Origin: Cichorium intybus
Taxonomy: Eukaryota; Streptophyta; Magnoliopsida; Asterales; Asteraceae
Direction: 5' to 3'
DNA length: 64,000 nucleotides
Assembly (NCBI GenBank): GCA_023525715.1
Contig: CM042012.1
Location: forward strand, 43,294,941 to 43,358,940
This document shows, in pieces, positions 21,884 to 33,541 of the stretch. How positions within the stretch are numbered: position 1 is the first letter of the stretch; each line of letters starts with the position of its first letter. Under the pieces are notes generated by a model that was not told the origin of the DNA, made no database searches, and worked only from the letters and a program-made list of their open reading frames with translations. The translations under genes and the position numbers were made by a program.

Positions 21884-23131
21884 CTAAAACAGGAAACTAA
21901 TGAAGAAACATAGCATCATGAAGAGTAGTGGTAACAAAACATAAAAGACATGGAGCTGATGCCTCTTCAACACCGAAACGAAGAGATGCCATTTGGACGA
22001 CTCATGTCCCGCAGGTACTACCCAAACAAGACTATCAACATATTCCACAATCTTATACACTTGAAATCCTCCGTTCATCTCGAAGGTTTTAGCCGTGTCT
22101 GCAACCGGATCATACAAAGCAAAACGATCATTGCGAGCTTGATAAAGAAACTCACCGCGTGATGTGAATCCGCATGATATTACATCACTACTAAACTGAG
22201 GAAACGCATAATGCTTTTTGATCCAAGATTCAGTCACCCCATACTCATCCATCACCCACACCTCCCATCCACCATACTTAACACGTGACATCACACAAAG
22301 CTTTCCACCCAAAACTCCTAAAACATTGAAGCAATCGCGTATGGCTTCTGGAAGAGGTATCTCAGATAATGTCTCGGCACTCAAATCGAATGCCATTATC
22401 ATTTGTGGCATACGATTCAAAGCAGGAAAACCGGTCCAATGAAGATGCCCTTGATGACCATCTAAACAAAGTTGATCACCATGATTTGTCATTGTGATTT
22501 GCGATGGAAACCTTTGAGTTATCAACTCCCATGAGCCCTTTCTCATGCTATATACCTCAATTTGTGGTAGCATGTTGCGTGTTTTGACAAGGCTTGTAAG
22601 CTTTACGACTTTGTAGTCATCGGTTTTGGGATCAAACCCGAACCGGAAATGGATGTTCATTGAGAAATCGTAGGGTAAAGAACATGGTGGGAGAGTTAAC
22701 AACATGGATAGAGAAGGGTTCCAAATGTAAACGTTGGAATCAGGGTAGGGAAGACATAATGATTGGTAATAAAAGCATATCAATCCGTTCGCGGACCCGA
22801 TGACATTGCAACTACTATTTTCAATTTGGGGGTTAACCGGGAGTTTGATGAAATTGGTGAGTTCGTGATTGGGAGAACAAGAGCGGCGTGCTGTGATTGA
22901 ATTACAGTCAAAAGAAAATTGCCAATTGAAGAACAAGAGGATCTCATCGTTGGTATGGATTGAACGATGGAGGTGGGATTTTATGAAGTTGGAATCAGAT
23001 AAGAGAGAATTCCAAGATTTACAGATGCACCTCATTTGACCAATTTGTTTCGCCAATAATCTGTTGAAAATGTCTGATAAAACCTCGTCTGGGAGGTTCT
23101 CCATAGTCGATGGGTGTTGTGCCGGAGCCAT
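21884..23131 (-). CDS. F-box protein with F-box-associated domain and hydrophobic C-terminal tail
   Basis: This is an intronless gene of 415 codons; the ATG at 23131 was chosen because the second copy begins at the same place (MAPAQHP against MASAQHP). Residues 12-52 form an F-box (ENLPDEVLSDIFNRLL, then QMRCICKSWNSLLSD), the part that binds SKP1 in SCF ubiquitin ligases. The rest fits the F-box-associated (FBA) beta-propeller-like domain of the CPR30/At3g23880 type: NGLICFY, YIWNPS, FRFGFDPKTDDYKVVKL and IEVYSMRKGSWEL. Unusually, it ends with a hydrophobic run (HVFYVLLPLLFMMLCFFISF) that could act as a membrane tail anchor. Substrate is unknown. It pairs with the tandem copy at 26819-27943. 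Confidence 0.85.
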   Translation of the reverse strand: MAPAQHPSTMENLPDEVLSDIFNRLLAKQIGQMRCICKSWNSLLSDSNFIKSHLHRSIHTNDEILLFFNWQFSFDCNSITARRSCSPNHELTNFIKLPVNPQIENSSCNVIGSANGLICFYYQSLCLPYPDSNVYIWNPSLSMLLTLPPCSLPYDFSMNIHFRFGFDPKTDDYKVVKLTSLVKTRNMLPQIEVYSMRKGSWELITQRFPSQITMTNHGDQLCLDGHQGHLHWTGFPALNRMPQMIMAFDLSAETLSEIPLPEAIRDCFNVLGVLGGKLCVMSRVKYGGWEVWVMDEYGVTESWIKKHYAFPQFSSDVISCGFTSRGEFLYQARNDRFALYDPVADTAKTFEMNGGFQVYKIVEYVDSLVWVVPAGHESSKWHLFVSVLKRHQLHVFYVLLPLLFMMLCFFISFLF

Positions 23132-23815
23132 TGCCGAGTGTGAAAGTAAACTTTCGGGTCTTCTTTTTTCCTTTTCAGACAAAATTGTGTGCTTCCTTTT
23201 AGAGGTCTGAATTTTGACTTTTAGGCTAAGAAGCTGCAAAAAAGCAGGACCCGTTAGAGGACGAATGGACAATTAACTCGATCGTCCGTCACCGCCATGA
23301 TAATGAAATGGGGGAAGACAGTAATCGCCGATGATGGTGACTGGTGAGGACGGGGAGGCCGGAGGTCAGAAATTGCAGATGACGGTGAGGGATGGGCAGA
23401 CCGGAGGACAGTAATCGCCGACGATGAGGAGGGGAAGGGGATTATCGCCGACGGTGAAGGAGTGTTTTACACAGAAGTCGACGAACCGGAGAGTTGAAGT
23501 ATGAAAGAAACAAGACGAGTGACGAGGGATGTTATACAAACCATACATTTTTTCAGGTAAACAGTCCTATGGTTACACTTTGGTTCAGTTTGCAACGATA
23601 GTCCTAATTAACTTTTTTGAGTTAAACAGTCCCTATGGTTAGACTTTGGTTCAGTTTGCAACTTTAGTCCCTAATTAACTTTTTTAAGTTAAACAGTTCC
23701 TATGGTTCGACTGTGTTTCCGTTTTGGTTTCTACGGACTAAAGATTGCCATTTTGTCTTAATAAATTTTCTTTAACTTTTAATATTTTATCTATTTTATA
23801 TATTATATAAAGACA
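21884..23815. repeat. Duplicated segment, copy 1 (F-box gene plus upstream DNA)
   Basis: Collinear similarity to 26696-28735 starts at the end of the coding sequence, covers the gene and its 5-prime region (GAAGACAGTAATCGCCGATG), and ends near TTTGTCTTATAA-type DNA at about 23760-23815. The two copies lie about 4.8-4.9 kb apart in the same orientation. Copy 1 lacks roughly 130 bp found upstream of copy 2 (about 28090-28200). Confidence 0.75.
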
Positions 23816-23899
23816 AAATTACGAAAATGGTCCCTGTAGTTTATGATTTTCTATGAATAAGGTCTTTAAACTTTTTTTTGATTTATCTATTATATATAT

Positions 23900-24317
23900 C
23901 AGTGTTGTAGAATCGGTCTTGGCGGCCGATTAATCGACGATTAATCACTTGACGGTTTTCAACTGATTACGATTAGGCATAATCGGTCAGTTTGACAGTT
24001 TGCTGCAAAAATCGGTCTAATATCAGCCTTGGCGGTCAATTAATCGGTCTTGACGGTTATTTTTTCATTTTTTTATTTTTTAAATGACGACACAAACACT
24101 TTCTAATAACTCAAGAAAATTGGAAAAATCAATATTAAAGAATAAAAATAACAAATGTATAATCTTTGATGTGTATCTCGGAATAAAATGAATCAAACTT
24201 TGCTATTTTGTTATATTTATATATTTTTAATTGAATTCCTTTACAATTTAGGATCTCCGATTAATCATTAACCCCACTCGACCGTCAAGCTACCGTCAAA
24301 AGATTTTTACAACCTTT
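23900..24317. mobile_element. hAT-type MITE with GATTAATCG words
   Basis: The left end CAGTGTTGTAGAATCGG and right end GATTTTTACAACCTTT are imperfect inverted repeats typical of hAT MITEs. The interior repeats GATTAATCG and GGCGGTC/TGACGGT words. Both sides are ATATATAT, which fits an 8-bp duplication but could also be a chance match in AT-repeat DNA. Confidence 0.6.
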
Positions 24318-24583
24318 ATATATATTATATAAACCATACATTTTACAAAGTATGGTTCTTATAAGTGGATTCATTAGACTGTGGGGTATGTCGGGGACGC
24401 ACATTGAGGACGAGAGAAAAACGGTCATATGATCGTTGGAATGAGCCGTTAGGCCAAAAAAATTAATTACCAAAAATATTAACATTTGTACCCCTATAAA
24501 TTCAATTCAATCTCACATTATTTTTACACATAATTCTCTTAAACCTCTTTCTATACACTACATCCACACTATATTTACACAAG
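24318..24583. other. Spacer with UTR-like leader of a Harbinger-type ORF
   Basis: AT-rich DNA; the part just before 24584 (TATACACTACATCCACACTATATTT region) resembles the leader found ahead of Harbinger-associated ORFs. No gene of its own. Confidence 0.3.
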
Positions 24584-24883
24584 ATGGACAAATATCCAAA
24601 CACCCCACCCCCAAACCAAAATCCCGACGATAACTCTTTTCGTCTAAACATGACCCCATTATGATTCGGTGAATATAATCTAAATTATTCACTGAATTGT
24701 ATCTTTACGAGCTTACTTACGGGATCACCACCACCAAACCAATATTCATACCCACCACCACCAAACCAATATCCATACCCACCACCACCTTACCAATACC
24801 CACCATTTTCACAACCATCACAACCCATTCCATCACTACCACCCATGCAATCATCACCAATTCCATCTTCACAGTTTCATGAC
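24584..24883 (+). pseudogene. N-terminal piece of a PIF/Harbinger-associated ORF
   Basis: An ATG opens MDKYPNTPPPNQNPDD and stops after about 26 codons at TTATGA. Downstream the frame continues as a proline/tyrosine/glutamine repeat (PPPPNQYPYPPPPYQYPP). This composition is seen at the N-terminus of the Myb/NAM-associated protein carried by plant PIF/Harbinger elements. A C-terminal piece of the same type of protein lies at 51139-51545. Broken and without a domain core, so assignment is tentative. Confidence 0.4.
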
Positions 24884-25138
24884 TGATTTGGTTAAATTAG
24901 AGACTAAAAGGCAAAGACACAAAGTAGGATTTGGGATTCGATACATACTTAGTTGCTTGCAAGTTTAATTTCTAATTTTGCACTTATTATTAATTTCTTA
25001 ATTCCTCAAGCACTCATTTAGTTCTCAATTTCTGATTGTCTGTCAATACATTATGTTTGAATGTTTGATTTCTCTGATTTTGATTTGTTCCCAAATACCC
25101 CTTTAATAGAGACTCTTAATAGAATCTCAAAAGGGTGT

Positions 25139-25440
25139 ATGAATAACTTTTTGAAAAAATAAGGTTCTTCCAATGCTTCAAATGAACAAGAAAACGAAAA
25201 TAGTACACATGAAAATGTTAATGTTACAATTGAGAATGAAGATGAAAATATCAATATTAAAGTCAATAATATCACACGTGAAAATATCAATATTGAAGAT
25301 GAAAATATCAAAATTAAGTCGATAATGTCACACATGAAAATGTCAATATTGAGGATGAAAATATCAATAATGAAGCTGATAATGTCACATTTTTTGTTGT
25401 CCAGCGCCTCATTTTTTATTTATGCCACGGGCCTCAAACT
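25139..25440 (+). pseudogene. N-terminal fragment of a TTF/zf-MYM-type (hAT-derived) protein
   Basis: The frame reads MNNFLKK, a stop, then GSSNASNEQENEN followed by repeats of ENINI and NITREN. This is the low-complexity head typical of plant TTF-type zinc finger/zf-MYM1-like proteins derived from hAT transposases. The zinc finger and dimerisation domains are missing. About 60 codons remain before the sequence changes to noncoding DNA (GCCACGGGCCTC). Confidence 0.4.
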
Positions 25441-25472
25441 GGCTTGGAGCGGCCCTATGTATTAGTCAAAAG

Positions 25473-26290
25473 TCAATATGGGTGTTCTATAAAAGCTTTC
25501 CAATGTGACAATGGTGGTGAATTCGAGAGCATAATATTCCATGAATTATGTGTTTAACAATATTGAATTTCGTTTCTTTTGCTTACTCGTCTCTTCATCA
25601 CGGCTTTATGTGCTTAGACTTATCATCTTGCAAAATCATCATCTCTCATCATGTTACATTTGACAAGTCTATCTTTCCATGTGGAAGATCCAGCATCCTT
25701 CGACTTTATCGATGACAATACTGACCAATCTTCTATTGTTTGCCAATATCTTGACCACTCCACCTCCCCACCTCAATGGTTACCTCCATCCTCATCCAAC
25801 ATACGTTTTGGCCCACACCCTCAGCCCAAACTCCTCTCAGATCATACCCTCTCACGACTCCTTCTCCTTCTCACCTTATGAGTGACCCCCCTTTATACCG
25901 TAACCTAGTTGATTCCCTACAATACCTCTCACCTTGTGAGATAGATATTTACTTTTTTTGGATCATGTTGCCTCTTGTTCTGTTTGAGTTCTTCATGTTC
26001 CTTCATCGGCTCAATACACAGACATTTACACGAATGGTCTTCCGTCTTCATTCTACATTCTTTTACGACATAAGAACCAGTTTAAACCTTCGAAGGCTTT
26101 CTCCCATTAAAAGTGTCGGTGGGATGTTTGTGTATGTGTACATTAGTTCATAGTCTAGTTTGATAGCTTAGCCAATGTCTTTGGCCCAAGGCCTTGTTTG
26201 TATTTTGTATGTGTGTGTATATATATATCCTTTGTAAATTAACTAGGATTGAAAATTAATGAATATACTATTTAACAATCAATTCACAAA
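25473..26290 (+). pseudogene. Decayed Ty1/copia fragment (integrase end to LTR)
   Basis: Several short matches appear in order but in different frames. They are SIKAFQCDNGGEFES (integrase core with the second catalytic D), GFMCLDLSSCKIIISHHVTFD (end of integrase) and VLHVPSSAQYTDIYTNGLPS (end of RNase H). An LTR-like tail follows (26120-26290: TGTACATTAGTTCATAG, then TTTGGCCCAAGGCC). The reverse transcriptase is deleted. Its sequence differs clearly from the copia family at 43290. Confidence 0.65.
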
Positions 26291-26695
26291 TAATTTTGTC
26301 TAAGTTATGGAGTTTCATTACTTCTTGAACTCATTGCTGCAATTGCGACTTAAAAGACGATGGTCAACGGGCTAAACATGTATATGTTTTTTGAAAAAGA
26401 GTTTGCTATATTTTATTATAAATTCATAATTTAATGTGCGAATTAAAGATGGACTAGTTGAGCCAAATGGCTTTACAGAAAGACCAAAAGATTACTTCCC
26501 TCGAAACGCCAATCCAACTCACACCCATGACCCAACATAAGTTTTAAGAGATCATAATATTCGGTCAAAATAATTTTAACTACGTTGTGACTAATGGCGA
26601 TGAGACTAATACAACAACACTTATTATTATTATTATTATTATTTTGTGGACAAACTTTAATTGCAATCCAAAACATGAATCCAGATACAAAGAGC
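26291..26695. other. Spacer with a short (TTA)n microsatellite
   Basis: AT-rich DNA between the copia remnant and the second F-box copy. A short (ATT)n run lies at about 26622-26645. No gene seen. Confidence 0.4.
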
Positions 26696-28735
26696 CTAAA
26701 ACAGAAAACTAATGAAGGAACATAGCATCATGAAGAGTAGTGGTAACAAAACATAAAAGACATGGAGCTGGTGCCTCTTCAACACCGAAATGAAGAGATG
26801 CCATTTGGACAACACATGTCATGCAGGTACTACCCAAACAAGACTGTCAACATATTCCGTAATTGTTTTTACGTCAGATGCTCTATTAACCTCGAAGATT
26901 TTAGTGGTGTCTGCAACTGGATCATACAAAGCAATACGATCATCGGGAGTTTGATAAAGAAACTCCCTGCATGATGTGAATCCATATGGTTTTACATCAC
27001 CAGTAAACTCGGGAAATGCATAATGATGTTGGATCCAAGATTCAGCCACCCCATCCTCATCCATCACCAGCACCTCCCGTTCACCATACTCAACAGATGA
27101 CATCACACAAAGCTTTCCACCCAAAACTCCTAACACATTGAAGAAATCCCGTATTGCTTCTGGAAGAGGTATCTCACATAATATCTCAGCACTCAAATCA
27201 AATGCAACTATCATTTGTGGCTTCGGCTCTGAAGCAGTAAAATCGAGCCAATGAAGATGGCCTTTATGACCGTCTAAACAAACTGCATCATCATTCCTAA
27301 TCATTGTGATGTGCGATGGAAACCTTTGCGTTATCAACTCCCACGAGCCCCTTCTCATGCTATATACCTCAATTTGTGGCAGCATGTTGAGTGTTTCGAT
27401 AAGGCTTGTAAGCTTCACGACTTTGTAATCTTCGGTTTTCGGATCAAACCCGAACCGGAAATGAACATTCATCGAAAATTCGTAGGGCAAAGAACATGGT
27501 GGGAGAGTTAACACCTTGGACAGACAAGGGTTCCAAATGTAAACGACAAAATCACGGTAGGGAGGACATAATGATTGGTAATAAAAGCATATCAATCCAT
27601 TCACGGATCCAATGACAGTGCAAGTACTAGGTCCAGATTCGGGGTTAACCGGAAGTTTGATGAAATTAGTTAGTTCGTGATTGGAAGAACAAGAGGGACG
27701 TGCCGTGATTGAACTACAGTCAAAAGAAATTTTCCAATTGAAGAACAAGATAATCTTATGGGTGTTACGGATGGAACGACGGAGGTGGGATTTTATGAAG
27801 TTGGAATCAGATAAGAGAGCATTCCATGATTTACAGATGCACCTCATTTGACCAACTTGTTTCGACAATAACCTTTTGAATATTTTTGACAAAACCTCGT
27901 CTGGGAGGTCCTCCATAGTCCATGGGTGTTGTGCCGAAGCCATTGCCGAGTGTCAAAGTAAACTTTCGCGTCTTCTTTTTTCCTTTTCAGCCAAAATTGT
28001 GTGCTTCCGCTTAGAGATCTGTATTTCGGCTTTTAGGCTAAGAAGCTGCAAGGCAACATGACCGGTTAGAGGACGATCGATCGCACTTAACAAGATGTTG
28101 CCAATACACGAAGGCAGCACACTTTAACAGTTAAAAAATAATCAAATACACACGAGTACCCTTCTCAACGCTTGAAGAAATTAAAGAAATGCCAACCAGT
28201 TAATCATCCGTTACCGCCACAACGACAAAATGGGGAAGACAGCAATCGCCGATGATGGTGACTGGTGAGGACGGGGAGGCCGGAGGTCGGTAATCGCAGA
28301 TGACGGTGAGGGATGTGGGACCGGAGGACAGTAATCGCCGACGCTGAAGGAAGGGAAGGAGATTATCGCCGACGGTGAAGGAGGGTTTTGCACAGCAGTC
28401 AACGAACCGGATATTGAAGTATGAAAGAAACAAGACGAGTCAGGAGGTATATTATATAAGGGACGGTGAAGGAGGGTTTTGTACAGAAGTCAACGAACCA
28501 TACATTTTTTAGTTAAACAGTCCCTATCGTTCAACTTTGTTCAATTTGTAACTTTAGAGTTTAGTCCCTAATTAACTTTTTTCCGTTAAACAGTCCCTAT
28601 GGTTCGACTTTGTTTCCGTTTTGGTTTCAGACGGACTAAAAGTTACCTTTTTGTCTTATAAGTTTTCTTTTAACTTTTTTTTTATTTATCTATTATAATT
28701 ATATATTTAACTTTCTTTTATTCATCTATTATATA
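26696..28735. repeat. Duplicated segment, copy 2 (F-box gene plus upstream DNA)
   Basis: Counterpart of 21884-23815 in direct orientation. It includes the full former coding extent (to the TAG at 26696), the upstream region and a run of TCCCTAATTAACTTTTTT/TTAAACAGTCCCTATGG repeats at about 28505-28625. About 130 bp near 28090-28200 are unique to this copy. Confidence 0.75.
26819..27943 (-). CDS. F-box protein, tandem copy truncated at the C-terminus
   Basis: This is an intronless open frame of 374 codons from ATG 27943. The F-box (residues 12-52) and FBA-type domain match the neighbouring copy throughout, for example LICFYYQSLCPPYRD and SWELITQRFPSHITM. It stops at TGA (26821-26819) right after DSLVWVVPA, where copy 1 reads GGA. 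Beyond the stop the DNA still encodes the same tail in frame, 40 codons to a TAG at 26698-26696, so a single base change removed the hydrophobic tail. The remaining protein is a normal length for the family and could be functional as an SCF substrate adaptor. Confidence 0.8.
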   Translation of the reverse strand: MASAQHPWTMEDLPDEVLSKIFKRLLSKQVGQMRCICKSWNALLSDSNFIKSHLRRSIRNTHKIILFFNWKISFDCSSITARPSCSSNHELTNFIKLPVNPESGPSTCTVIGSVNGLICFYYQSLCPPYRDFVVYIWNPCLSKVLTLPPCSLPYEFSMNVHFRFGFDPKTEDYKVVKLTSLIETLNMLPQIEVYSMRRGSWELITQRFPSHITMIRNDDAVCLDGHKGHLHWLDFTASEPKPQMIVAFDLSAEILCEIPLPEAIRDFFNVLGVLGGKLCVMSSVEYGEREVLVMDEDGVAESWIQHHYAFPEFTGDVKPYGFTSCREFLYQTPDDRIALYDPVADTTKIFEVNRASDVKTITEYVDSLVWVVPA

Positions 28736-29314
28736 TATTATGTAAATGACAAAACTGCAAAAATGGTTTCTGTGGTTTGTTAATTTTTTATGCTTCTGGT
28801 CCAAACTTTTGTAATTTTGTATAGATGATCTTTTTTCAGAGATTTCGTTGTAGATTTGGTCCCTGACCAAATTAAATTGTCTTTTTTATCCTTTTAATTT
28901 CTTTTTCATATTAATTTTAAGACAAAACTGTAACAATGGTCCCTGTGGTTTGCTGTTTTTTGTGGTTTTGGTCCAAACCTTTGCGTTTTTGTATGAATAG
29001 TTCTTTTGCAGAGGTTTTTTGTGGATATGATCCATGTCTAAACTCAAATGTTAAATTTACCCTTTTAATTTATTTTCTATTTTCTTTTTACCCGGTATAT
29101 ATTTTAATAATTAGAAAAAAAATAAAAACCCATTAACCATACCCTATCCCACACCCTTTCTCTCCCCATCTCTCCAAAGCCCTCGTCTCCACCGCCTCCT
29201 TCCTCGTCGGCGACCTTTACTTGTTCGATTGCATGCTCGGAGCAGCCGAAAAAAGACCTCGTCTGTGTCATCAAAATATACATATCACGTGGCTCTGATG
29301 GCCCCCTTCACTAT
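28736..29314. repeat. Direct copies of a GACAAAACTGCAAAAATGGT repeat, then UTR-like DNA
   Basis: Two related units start at about 28747 and 28921, both GACAAAACTG followed by AATGGT, TCCTGTGGTTTG-like and GGTCCAAACCTTTGC-like words. A third is at 31763. They resemble ends of dispersed DNA elements, but all three are in the same orientation. The part at 29150-29310 is pyrimidine-rich and exon-like (CCTCGTCTCCACCGCC); I do not recognise it. Confidence 0.5.
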
Positions 29315-30797
29315 TGTGACAACCGTGTCCCGGGAGGGACTGTAGATCAAAAGTAAGAGCGTTTTGGCCTTTAGTGTGGTCAAATAACGATGTTAAGGTC
29401 ATTATGAGATAAGAAAAATATAACGATCAAAGCCTAGGCGTCAAAACGGAGCAAAAAGCGGAAAAAGTGACACTTTTTAGTGTCGGCGCCTCGCGACGCG
29501 ACGGCCATAGTGGTCGCGACGCGACGCGTGTCAGCATATCCGTAAATTGCGCAATCAGGCAATCATTCGAGGTGAGTCATCGCGACGCGACGGGGGGCAT
29601 GGTCGCGACGCGAGGGATGTTCAGAGGCTATAAATACGAGGCACAAGCCTCATTTTTGAGGCAGAACACACACGAAACACATATACGATATAAGAGAGTG
29701 TTCTGGTAAGGGGTATATGTTGAGAGATGATAGTAAGAAGTAAGAAGGCAGCGGTAGCTAGCATCGAGGTGCTCGGGAGCTATCAGAAGTCCGGAACGAG
29801 AAACGTGCCAGGACTCCGGGAAAGCACCAAACTCAATGTGAGTAATCGCTACCGTATCTCCCTAGTAGTTTATATGTGTTAAACTATAGTAGAAAGAGAT
29901 TATTGAATGAAATGCAGTATAATACAGTTATGATTTATGAGTTAGTAGTTACGAGGGAAGTAGATATGTTACGGGCTCGTTTGACGAGTCTGGCCCTGGA
30001 ATAGTAGAGTGTCACGGAGTGATACTAGTCAGTGTGATTAACCAGTAGAATGGTGTCCTCACCAAAGGATAACATATGACAAAGAAAAAGATATTAAGTA
30101 AATACTGCGTGCCAGCTTCAAATGTTGCACCAGTATTGGGGATATGAATATTCCATAAAACAAGCATAGAAGATCGTAAAGACAGTACCAAATAATAAAT
30201 TTGGTTAAGAATAATAGTATCGACAGATAACCCGGTGCGGAACCGGTAAACACTTATAACATAGTAGTAACGAATGAGTAGCCGTATAATAAAAATAAGC
30301 GGCATAATAGTAAGATACAGAACGGTATACGATACCGTAAGTGAGTAACGTTAGACAGTAAGACAGTAGAAGGAAGTACAGAAAGACAGACAGTATGGTA
30401 ACATTATAAGTTACCAAGTAAAAGAAGAAAGTGCAGACAGTACGGTAACGTCATAAGTTACCAGACAGTAAAAGAAAATAGTAAAAGAGTAACATTATAT
30501 GTTACCAGATAGTAGAAGAAAGTATAGTAAGAGTGTACGAGAGAAGTGAGTTTCCGTCGGGTAATACGGTAGTTTCACAGTATGATCGTAGGACGGTCAA
30601 GTGTAGTGAAATGAATCTGTGAAACGAGTGTGGCTACTTAGGCCATACTGTGATTCGATTACTCACTAAGCTTTATAGCTTACCCCTTTATTTATGTGGT
30701 TTTTGCAGGTATAGGTAACGCTCGGCTTGGATCATGGGACGATCCCTGGTGATATTATCTTGTAAAGTCTCAGGCTTTGGAGAGCCGGGTCGTTACA
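29315..30797 (+). mobile_element. 1.48-kb solo LTR (gypsy-like)
   Basis: The element begins TGTGACAACCG and ends CGGGTCGTTACA, with the 5-bp duplication ACTAT on both sides (29310-29314 and 30798-30802). No primer site or coding region is present. TATAAATA at 29629-29636 indicates plus orientation. The middle (30330-30550) contains a series of imperfect repeats of AAGTTACCAGACAGTA/AACATTATATGTTACC. The termini resemble chromovirus-type gypsy LTRs. Confidence 0.83.
29488..29636 (+). promoter_or_regulatory. LTR promoter: CGCGACGCGA pairs upstream of a TATA box
   Basis: Pairs TCGCGACGCGACGG ... GGTCGCGACGCGA occur at 29490-29527 and 29580-29614; the second is 14 bases before TATAAATA (29629). 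The same module precedes the TATA box of the solo LTR at 10261, although the LTR termini differ. Regulatory role is inferred from position and conservation. Confidence 0.55.
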
Positions 30798-30802
30798 ACT
30801 AT

Positions 30803-30993
30803 GCCCTCATTTTCATCCATATATCACCCGCTCCCACTCCCCCCGAATCTCATTTAAACCCAGAAACTAACCTGCCCATATGCAATGTTCAAACCCATAA
30901 TCATATCCAGAACAAACCCAAAATTAAACCAAGAAACCATGCCCAGATCATCGAGATGGTTCTCTGCTTGAATTTGAACGAATTCCTATGTAG
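30803..30993. other. Short unassigned stretch between solo LTR and transporter fragment
   Basis: Proline- and asparagine-rich open frame on the plus strand across this part has no recognisable domain. It continues the exon-like DNA left of the solo LTR (29150-29309) once the insertion is removed. Confidence 0.35.
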
Positions 30994-31296
30994 TGGTTTT
31001 CTCAAATTGAATTCTTTCTGCGGTGGAAGTTGAGATGCTACACTATGGTCAAAGTAGGAGAGTGCGACGATCATTGTTGCAGGAACAAAAGCTCTGAATA
31101 TGAAGAGAACAGGCACATCCAACATATCCTTGACCACCGTCCAGTTCTAATATGCACCTGGAGACTACGCATTAGGGCTAAATAGACGCTGAGGGATTCC
31201 TTTTGGGACACTTGAAGCTGGTGCATAGTAAACAGCTGTCCAAACAAGGACCATAAGGGGAACCCCGTAATTTGCAATTATGCTTCTAATCCTACC
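30994..31296 (-). pseudogene. Fragment of a BOR-type boron transporter gene
   Basis: On the minus strand a splice-acceptor-like TTGCAG is followed by RIRSIIANYGVPLMVLVWTA, then SVPKGIPQRLFSPN, NWTVVKDMLDVPVLFI, FDHSVASQL and QKEFNLRKP. This is the late membrane region of plant BOR borate exporters (HCO3-transporter/SLC4-like family). Two in-frame TAG codons interrupt it (after LFSPNA and after SPGAY). About 100 codons remain of a protein normally near 700. Similarity stops after NLRKP. A 25-bp piece of the same exon (CAGCTGTCCAAACAAGGACC) is repeated at 31342, showing local rearrangement. Likely a captured or stranded gene fragment. Confidence 0.72.
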
Positions 31297-31762
31297 TGCA
31301 AGAAGGGGAAAAAGATGAAGATAAATTGAATTATCAAAATCAGCTGTCCAAACAAGGACCGTAGGTGGCGCAGGCGCTTGGTGGTTCTCATCCCTATGTA
31401 TAAATAGCCATCGGCCCAGGCAGTAGTTCTGGCAGCCTACCCTTCAACTCTCTACAACTCTGACACCCACATCCCTCTCACAATCTCTCTCACTACAACT
31501 CTGACCCTCACAGTCTTCGGTTTGGATGGATGAAGCGAGAACGATGGATGGGTACCGTATGGAAAAATTGCGACATGTGGAGAAAAGGGTTTGAAGTGTG
31601 TGAGGAGGTAGGACTGAGAATCAGTCCTCCACCCACCGTTTACATCACTATGGAGAGAGAGAGAGAGAGAGGGGGGGGAGAGAGAATGCGACATGTGGAG
31701 AGAGAGAGAGAGATGGTGGGGGATTTGATTTTATTTATTTATTTAATAAATCTATTGAAAAT
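31297..31762. other. Rearranged DNA with (GA)n low-complexity runs
   Basis: Contains the repeated transporter piece at 31342-31366 and (GA)n tracts at about 31651-31683 and 31698-31712. A 144-codon open frame on the plus strand spans these runs but has no domain; I regard it as chance. Confidence 0.4.
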
Positions 31763-33136
<1,374 letters not shown>

Positions 33137-33298
33137 GGCAAACCTCTTACGATTCACCAGATCCGGCTTGATTATAATAGATAAATAACTAAAAAACTAA
33201 TAATGGCAAAATTGTCATTTTTAGTCGGTCGGGACCAAAACCGAAACAAAACAAACATAAGGATTGTTCGAATGAAAAAAAATTAGGGATGAAAGGTA

Positions 33299-33541
33299 TT
33301 GAAACTATCACCTTGGAGAGGAGTAATACACTTTGGAAAAAGAGGAAAATTGAATCAAATGTATATTGGGTTATTGTATGTTTTTGAAAAGATTGGAAAA
33401 CAAGATTATCGACTAGAATTACCATTGGAAATTTATAGTATTCATAATGTGTTTCATGTGTGTTATTTGAGAAAACGGTTTGGTGATAAGGTGGATTTCC
33501 TATCATTGGAAGAAATCAAATTGATGAAAGTAAACATTTGA
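33299..33541 (+). pseudogene. Gypsy integrase C-terminal fragment
   Basis: About 80 codons read KLSPWRGVIHFGKRGKLN, then YRLELPLEIYSIHNVFHVCY and LRKRFGDKVDFLSLEEIKL. This is the GPY/F-like end of a Ty3/gypsy integrase just before the chromodomain. The same region is found better preserved on the minus strand at 40782-41354. No ATG, no upstream pol; a decayed remnant on the plus strand. Confidence 0.65.
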
